Origin: Deltaproteobacteria bacterium
GTDB taxonomy: Bacteria; Myxococcota_A; Polyangia; Polyangiales; Ga0077539
Assembly: GCA_030694465.1 (NCBI GenBank)
Contig: JAUXYJ010000097.1
Location: 119,676-183,675 of the forward strand
Reading direction: 5' to 3'
DNA: 64,000 nucleotides
Shown: positions 59,341 to 64,000 of the stretch, in pieces
Numbering within the stretch: the stretch's first letter is position 1
Layout: every line of letters starts with the position of its first letter
Notes under the pieces: model-generated
What the model saw: the letters and a program-made list of their open reading frames with translations, nothing else
Told to the model about the DNA's origin: nothing
The model's database searches: none
Translations under genes and position numbers: made by a program

Positions 59341-59471
59341 CTGATCCTCAACTTTCGCCCCACTCGAAACGCAGTCAGTCTCCCTCGCGCGATCTCGCGG
59401 CGCACAGTGTCTGGATGCACTGCGAGCGCCTTCGCGACGTCGTTAATTGTTGCGATCCCCTCGCCCATCAC
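59127..59471 (-). CDS. Excisionase-like HTH protein
   Basis: INDVAKALAVHPDTVRREIARGRLTAFRVGRKLRIRWESVEAYV. Confidence 0.75.
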   Translation of the reverse strand: MMGEGIATINDVAKALAVHPDTVRREIARGRLTAFRVGRKLRIRWESVEAYVLETSVVPTAISAVRPGGRISRTSGDSLSARQTKLRPSEALPLPSETLRKRLGLAEARPRSPR

Positions 59472-59857
59472 GCGGCCCTCCCGTCACAGAGATCCTCGAG
59501 CCTGTGGACCCACGCGGTGTTGATCCACACACGGACTAGGGGGCCGTGATACGGGGTCGCAGCGATCGGCTCCTGCAAGTCCCGGTCAAAGTTCTTTACG
59601 AACTGCTCCCCACGAAGCGTGTACTCAGCCTTCGTGACGAAGGATACCCACCCGAGAAAGCGAGCGCTGGGCGGATCAATCAGCAGGCCCAATGCTGCGA
59701 TTCTGAGGATCCAACTCTGCTCACTCGAATCGAGGGCCTGGAGTGTTGCCGCCGCCGCAAGGCCGCGCGTGGGCTCGTCGAGCGATTCGATCTCCATGTG
59801 ATTTGGCGCTCCGATCGCGATCACGCTGCGACACCACGTCCATTCGGTGGCGCTCAT
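59468..59857 (-). CDS. Hypothetical protein
   Basis: ORF overlapping neighbours in a minus-strand run. Confidence 0.55.
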   Translation of the reverse strand: MSATEWTWCRSVIAIGAPNHMEIESLDEPTRGLAAAATLQALDSSEQSWILRIAALGLLIDPPSARFLGWVSFVTKAEYTLRGEQFVKNFDRDLQEPIAATPYHGPLVRVWINTAWVHRLEDLCDGRAA

Positions 59858-60111
59858 CGCGCACCCCGCTTTTCGAGAATTGCAGCCAATTTGTGTACGT
59901 TCTCCGCGAGCAGCGTTGCCTGCTCGTCCCCGTTGGCTGCATCGCCGTCCTCGATTGCCTGTGCGCAGCCGCAGATTGCCCGATCGATCGCGAGCAGCAC
60001 CGTGCGGATATTCGGGTCAGTCTCATCGAGCATCGAGCGAGCCTCGATATCTGTCAGCCCTAGGCCCGCGACGAGCGCAGCCTGCAGCGCCTCTGTGTTG
60101 GGGCTGTTCAT
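59854..60111 (-). CDS. Hypothetical protein
   Basis: ORF overlapping neighbours in a minus-strand run; MNSPNTEALQAAL. Confidence 0.5.
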   Translation of the reverse strand: MNSPNTEALQAALVAGLGLTDIEARSMLDETDPNIRTVLLAIDRAICGCAQAIEDGDAANGDEQATLLAENVHKLAAILEKRGAR

Positions 60112-60704
60112 GCTGCCACCTCCATCACCTGCATTGCCTGCAGGTGCACCCGAGCCGCAGGCTTCCGAAAGCGCTCGCCTCGCGGAAACCTCGCCGCGAG
60201 CTCGTCCCACTCGGTGGGTGCCCGCCGAGCAAAGTTCGTCCCGTCCTGCTTCGACGTGGTGAGCAGCGCACGCTTGCGAAGCCACTGATAGCTGACGCCC
60301 ATTCTGCGAGCGGCTTCGGCAAGGGTCTCGAGCGCGAGCCACGCGTCGAACGCGTCGCGTGCGTCGTCGCGCTCGTAGTGGTACCGGCACGAGCGCCCGT
60401 AGTGTCTTCGCAGTGGATAAACACGAACCCGTTGCACGCCGGCTTCGCGCAAGATCTTGCGAAGCGTCACGGGATCCACGCCGAACTCAGGCGCGAGCGT
60501 GTTGAGAGTCTCGCGCCCTTGGGGAACTCCCATGTGCAGGCCCAATCGTTTGGCCCGTTCCCGAATCGCGTACCACGTGTGAGGCGCGAGCTCGCGGGCG
60601 AGATTTCGCTGGCTCATCTCGCCCCACTCGCGAGTGAGGTAGGTGATTTGCGCTTGAGTCCACCGGTGACAAGTGCCGTGCTGGCCGTGCCGTCGCTTCT
60701 TCAT
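60108..60704 (-). CDS. HTH-containing hypothetical protein
   Basis: Repeated HTH-like segments (QRNLARELAPHTWYAIRERAKRLGL; LAEAARRMGVSYQWLRKRALL). Confidence 0.6.
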   Translation of the reverse strand: MKKRRHGQHGTCHRWTQAQITYLTREWGEMSQRNLARELAPHTWYAIRERAKRLGLHMGVPQGRETLNTLAPEFGVDPVTLRKILREAGVQRVRVYPLRRHYGRSCRYHYERDDARDAFDAWLALETLAEAARRMGVSYQWLRKRALLTTSKQDGTNFARRAPTEWDELAARFPRGERFRKPAARVHLQAMQVMEVAA

Positions 60705-60802
60705 GGTGCTCCTTTGCGGGCCTGGTCCAATGTGGCCCCGGAGAGGCCCGGACGACGCGGTAAGGACGCGTGTCACGGGCCCCTGCGGGGACACACCCGA
60801 GC

Positions 60803-61054
60803 TCACTCCGCCTTGGGCGCTAAGGGCACGCATGGAGGCGCAGCGCGTTCCCACTTGCGTGTGTACGGGCGCGTGTAGCGGCGCACACCGAAGATGGATT
60901 CGCGCACCGTGCCGCAGCGCTCACACCACGCGCGGTACGGGCGAAGGGCGACCCAGCAGTGGGACCGCGACGGCGTCAGCGTAGGTGTCTGAGTTTGGTG
61001 GCGGGATTGGCTAATCACGAAAGTAGCAGTAGCTACTGCTACTTTCGTGGTCAA
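60803..61054 (-). CDS. Hypothetical small protein (start uncertain)
   Basis: CERCG motif; 5' end overlaps the 34-bp palindrome, so the real start may be downstream. Confidence 0.3.
   Translation of the reverse strand: MTTKVAVATATFVISQSRHQTQTPTLTPSRSHCWVALRPYRAWCERCGTVRESIFGVRRYTRPYTRKWERAAPPCVPLAPKAE
61016..61049. promoter_or_regulatory. 34-bp perfect palindrome (operator-like)
   Basis: CACGAAAGTAGCAGTAGCTACTGCTACTTTCGTG; 18-mer GCAGTAGCTACTGCTACT recurs at 62123-62140. Confidence 0.75.
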
Positions 61055-61083
61055 GCGGAAAGTTCCCGGCTAGCAACAAATGG

Positions 61084-61590
61084 CTAGTCGTTGGGGTCAA
61101 AGTTCAGGGCGAGGGCAATACCGAGAGCCAGTGCAGCCACTGCCAAAATGACCCCGGTTGATAAATCCCATTGGTACCAAGCAATACAGCCCAAGGCGGC
61201 AGCACCAAGCACCGCACTGCGCACCATTTCTGCACGTTGACGCTGCACTTCTTTGGCAGAAACAGGACTGCGGCTGCCATGTTCTTCCCGCGCTCGCCTG
61301 GCGCTCATTGTGCCTTTTGCCGCGTTACAACCGGTGCAACACATCCGCCAGTTTTGAGGCGAATCAGTCCCGCCTCTGGCGATCGGCTTTGAATGATCTA
61401 CCTGCCAGCCATGTAGACCTTCCCTCGCGTAGTTTTGTCGATCGCGCTTCTTGGTGCAGATGTGACAGCGGCCGTCGGTTCGATCGTAGACTTTGTCGAG
61501 TTCTTCAGCGGTGTATTTACGTCGCCTAGACCGTGGGCGAAGTGACCTAAAAATCCTGCGAAAACTACGATTAAAGTCGTCGTCTGACAT
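61084..61590 (-). CDS. HNH endonuclease with C-terminal hydrophobic segments
   Basis: GRCHICTKK...GWQVDHSKPIARGGTDSPQNWRMCCTGCNAAKG; SAVLGAAALGCIAWY and VILAVAALALGIALAL. Confidence 0.82.
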   Translation of the reverse strand: MSDDDFNRSFRRIFRSLRPRSRRRKYTAEELDKVYDRTDGRCHICTKKRDRQNYAREGLHGWQVDHSKPIARGGTDSPQNWRMCCTGCNAAKGTMSARRAREEHGSRSPVSAKEVQRQRAEMVRSAVLGAAALGCIAWYQWDLSTGVILAVAALALGIALALNFDPND

Positions 61591-61599
61591 ACTCTTCTC

Positions 61600-62121
61600 T
61601 CAGTCCGAATTCTTGGTCACTTTGTTGTGAAGGCCGTAACGAGCAACAAACTGGGCGAGATCAATCACAAACGCTGGCGTGATCTCAGAGCCTCTCGGCG
61701 TTGAGAGGTTCGCAATCTGCGCGGCGACGTCAATGGCTTCGTCAGGGACAATATTCAGTCGTTTTGCTGCTTCTGCAGATCGAATCCAATTTGGATGACT
61801 GCCAAGACGATCAAGACTGAGCGAGTCTTTTCTTCCATAGAGTTGGTCAAGTGACTGTCCGGTAAAGTCAGCGATTGCGTTCAACAACTTGGATCCCGCG
61901 CCCCGCTTTCCGTTCAGGAACTCGTTGAGGAAGGGGGCAGCCACTCCGAGCTCTCGCGCGAAGGCTGCGATGTTGCCCTCAGCGTGCTGCTCAACCAGCT
62001 GCTTCACGACCATTCTCAGCCTCGCATTCGCGGGTTCTGGCAGTGATTTTGATGACACGCAGTTAACTGTAGCCGCTGTTACAGTAGCCATGGCTTCATT
62101 TGCTCCTTGACGAAAACTCAT
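61600..62121 (-). CDS. HTH repressor-like protein (start may be 62091)
   Basis: IAAFARELGVAAPFLNEFLNGKRGAGSKLLNAIADFTG. Confidence 0.7.
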   Translation of the reverse strand: MSFRQGANEAMATVTAATVNCVSSKSLPEPANARLRMVVKQLVEQHAEGNIAAFARELGVAAPFLNEFLNGKRGAGSKLLNAIADFTGQSLDQLYGRKDSLSLDRLGSHPNWIRSAEAAKRLNIVPDEAIDVAAQIANLSTPRGSEITPAFVIDLAQFVARYGLHNKVTKNSD

Positions 62122-62122
62122 C

Positions 62123-62140
62123 GCAGTAGCTACTGCTACT
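62123..62140. promoter_or_regulatory. Operator-like repeat between divergent regulators
   Basis: GCAGTAGCTACTGCTACT; related dyad ACTGTA-N8-TACAGT at 62066-62085. Confidence 0.6.
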
Positions 62141-62142
62141 CC

Positions 62143-62406
62143 ATGAGCGGACCGACGAAGTTAAGGGCCTGGCGAGTCACTCAGCCTTCACGGCTCTCAA
62201 TGGTTGACGCCGCGAAAGCGGTGAGAGTGACCCACGCGAGCTGGCATGATTGGGAAAAGGGCAAGAAAAAGCCTGATCTTTCCAACGCGCTTGCAATTGA
62301 GAACCTGACTGACGGAGCTGTTCGGATTGAGGACTGGGGCTATCAGGCAGCGGCCGAGGCGGCAGGGCTGGTTTGGGCGCGGCGACACCGCAACGAGGCG
62401 GCATGA
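62143..62406 (+). CDS. Cro-like HTH protein
   Basis: SMVDAAKAVRVTHASWHDWEKGKKKPDLSNALAIENLT. Confidence 0.75.
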   Translation: MSGPTKLRAWRVTQPSRLSMVDAAKAVRVTHASWHDWEKGKKKPDLSNALAIENLTDGAVRIEDWGYQAAAEAAGLVWARRHRNEAA

Positions 62407-62735
62407 GGGCTTCGACGACGCGTGAGCCCACGCGATTCACCGCACGCGCACAGCTTCAGCTTGCGAAATCCCTGGCGCTCTTTTGGGCGTCTCGCGACGT
62501 GCAGTGGGGCCCCCTTGTCCGAGCGCTCGGCAGCCTCGTGAGCGTGCTGGGGCTCACGGTGGTTGCGCTCCCTGTGAAGGTTGGGCGGGCGCCGGCGCTC
62601 GCGCGCATCGAGGCGACGCTGGGCGAGGTCTTGCCCTACTGCGCCGCGCTTGGGCCGACCAAAGAGCGCGCGGCCATCGAAGCGATTGAACATGCAAAAA
62701 AGCTAGTCAAACGACTCTGCGACAAGGAGCGATAG
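62403..62735 (+). CDS. Hypothetical mobile-element protein
   Basis: ATG at 62403 overlaps the previous stop (ATGA). Confidence 0.6.
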   Translation: MRASTTREPTRFTARAQLQLAKSLALFWASRDVQWGPLVRALGSLVSVLGLTVVALPVKVGRAPALARIEATLGEVLPYCAALGPTKERAAIEAIEHAKKLVKRLCDKER

Positions 62736-62737
62736 CA

Positions 62738-63028
62738 ATGGGCGCACAACTCGCGTTGATCGAAGCGGGGCCGCAAGTCGTGCCTCAAGACTATGCGGTG
62801 GGGCTCAAGCGTCAACGTCGCTCACGTGCGCTTGCGTGGCGTCTGTTTGTCGCGCTCGAGCGCGCGGAGTCGCACGATGCGCTCGCGGCAGCGTGGAGCC
62901 AGGTGATCCGCGCGCGCTTGGTGAGGTCGCTGGACAAGGGGATGCAGGCCACGCTGGCGCGCGTGTGGGAGCGTCGCTGCGCAGAGCTGCGATTGACCTC
63001 GAAGCGCAAGCTCAAGGGTGCCAAATGA
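62738..63028 (+). CDS. Hypothetical mobile-element protein
   Basis: ORF directly downstream, overlaps the next ATG by 4 nt. Confidence 0.55.
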   Translation: MGAQLALIEAGPQVVPQDYAVGLKRQRRSRALAWRLFVALERAESHDALAAAWSQVIRARLVRSLDKGMQATLARVWERRCAELRLTSKRKLKGAK

Positions 63029-64000
63029 GCGCGTCCAAAGAGCACTTTGGTCCGAGCGGCCGCACGCATTGGCGCGATGCCTCACGCGCCTTTCGATGCC
63101 CGGTGTGCGGACACGATTCGTGGTGCCAAATCGGAAGTGGCGCGCGTGCAGGGACGGTTCTGTGCAAGCGCGTGGAGAGCGCACGAGAGCGCACCAATCG
63201 CGAGGGCGTGCCCTACTGGGTGCATGCGTGCGATCCGTCTGCGGTGCCTCCAAGTGTGAGTGAGGTCGTGTCGAAGTCCGCTCTCTCGATCGCGACCGAT
63301 GAGGTGCGAGACCAGGCGTATCGCGCGATCTTGGATGCGCTTGGGTTGAGTCCAGCGCATCGCGAGCTGTTGCGTGCGCGTGGGCTCTCTGAGCGTGAGA
63401 TCGAGCAGGGGCAATACTGCACGCTTGAGGTTCGAGGGCGCGCGGCGCTCGCGCGAAGGGCGGCCGATGCGGTGGGTAAATTCGCGGTCGCTGGCGTGCC
63501 TGGGATCGTGTGGGAGGCGCGCACAGAGCGAGGGTGGTGGACGTTGAAAGGCGCTGCTGGGCTGGTGATTCCGTCGCGCAATGTGCGAGGGCAAATCGTC
63601 GCGCTCAAGGTGCGCTCTGAGTCGCCCGAGGGCTCGCGATACACGTCCGTCTCGAGCCGAAGCGCGGGCGGGCCAGCGAGCGCGTGCAATGTGCACTTTC
63701 CGCGGCAAACCTCCGCACGGTTTGCGAGCAAGCGTGTGCTGTGGATCACCGAGGGAGAGCTTAAGGCCGACGCCGCGGCCGCGCTGAGTGACTGGGCGAT
63801 CGTGGGGCTTCCGGGCGTGTCCATGTGGCGTGGGGCCGTGGCGCTTGCGCACGAGCTCGGCGCACGGCGTGTGGTCGTGGCACTCGATGCCGACTGGAAG
63901 ACCAAGCCCGAAGTGCAGACCGCACGCACCGACCTTGTACGAGCGCTCGAGCGCAGCGGCTTGAGCGTTCACGCGGTTGATTGGCCGATCGCGTTGGGCA
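63025..64000 (+). CDS. Toprim/primase-like protein (partial, runs off window)
   Basis: Own translation from ATG 63025 stays open to the end: CPVCGHDSWC Zn motif, VLWITEGELKADAAAAL and VVVALDADWKTKPEVQ toprim motifs. Confidence 0.75.
   Translation, partial: MSASKEHFGPSGRTHWRDASRAFRCPVCGHDSWCQIGSGARAGTVLCKRVESARERTNREGVPYWVHACDPSAVPPSVSEVVSKSALSIATDEVRDQAYRAILDALGLSPAHRELLRARGLSEREIEQGQYCTLEVRGRAALARRAADAVGKFAVAGVPGIVWEARTERGWWTLKGAAGLVIPSRNVRGQIVALKVRSESPEGSRYTSVSSRSAGGPASACNVHFPRQTSARFASKRVLWITEGELKADAAAALSDWAIVGLPGVSMWRGAVALAHELGARRVVVALDADWKTKPEVQTARTDLVRALERSGLSVHAVDWPIALG

Larger units (their letters stand above)
58197..64000. mobile_element. Integrated prophage/ICE-like element adjacent to tRNA-Ser, truncated by window end
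   Basis: Tyrosine integrase adjacent to tRNA 3' end, xis-like HTH, repressor/Cro-like pair, HNH, toprim/primase-like gene. Confidence 0.8.

Noticed and set aside
1-64000. CRISPR array
   Set aside because: No regularly spaced direct repeats with unique spacers and no cas-like genes were seen.

Overview
The window is high-GC chromosomal sequence. Cys-rich CGACG-repeat lipoproteins, FGE/SUMF1-type lipoproteins and a large ankyrin protein suggest a myxobacterium-like (Myxococcota) host; this is inference. A mobile element begins at about 58.1 kb next to a tRNA-Ser and runs off the right edge. The most notable system is a compact operon at 8.2-19.2 kb. It encodes a TetR regulator, a 3277-aa fungal/mycobacterial-architecture type I fatty acid synthase (AT-ER-DH-MPT-ACP-KR-KS, with a GGNS-type ACP) and a stand-alone AcpS, joined by stop/start overlaps and preceded by a 28-bp operator-like palindrome. 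On the minus strand two further lipid-type operons flank it: FabG / nitroreductase / ACP / HAD phosphatase, and PlsC-like acyltransferase / AstB-like amidinohydrolase / FabZ-like dehydratase / Cys-less ketosynthase / FabF. A perfect 16-bp palindrome (CCGGCGACGTCGCCGG) occurs six times, near 3' gene ends and in non-conserved coding regions, including twice in one linker of the FAS-I gene. Other items: a lysyl-oxidase-like lipoprotein, paired operator-like dyads upstream of gloB, a 34-bp perfect palindrome shared in part with the mobile element's divergent regulator region, and a recurrent AT-rich motif. All family calls come from motif recognition by eye; no database search was run.
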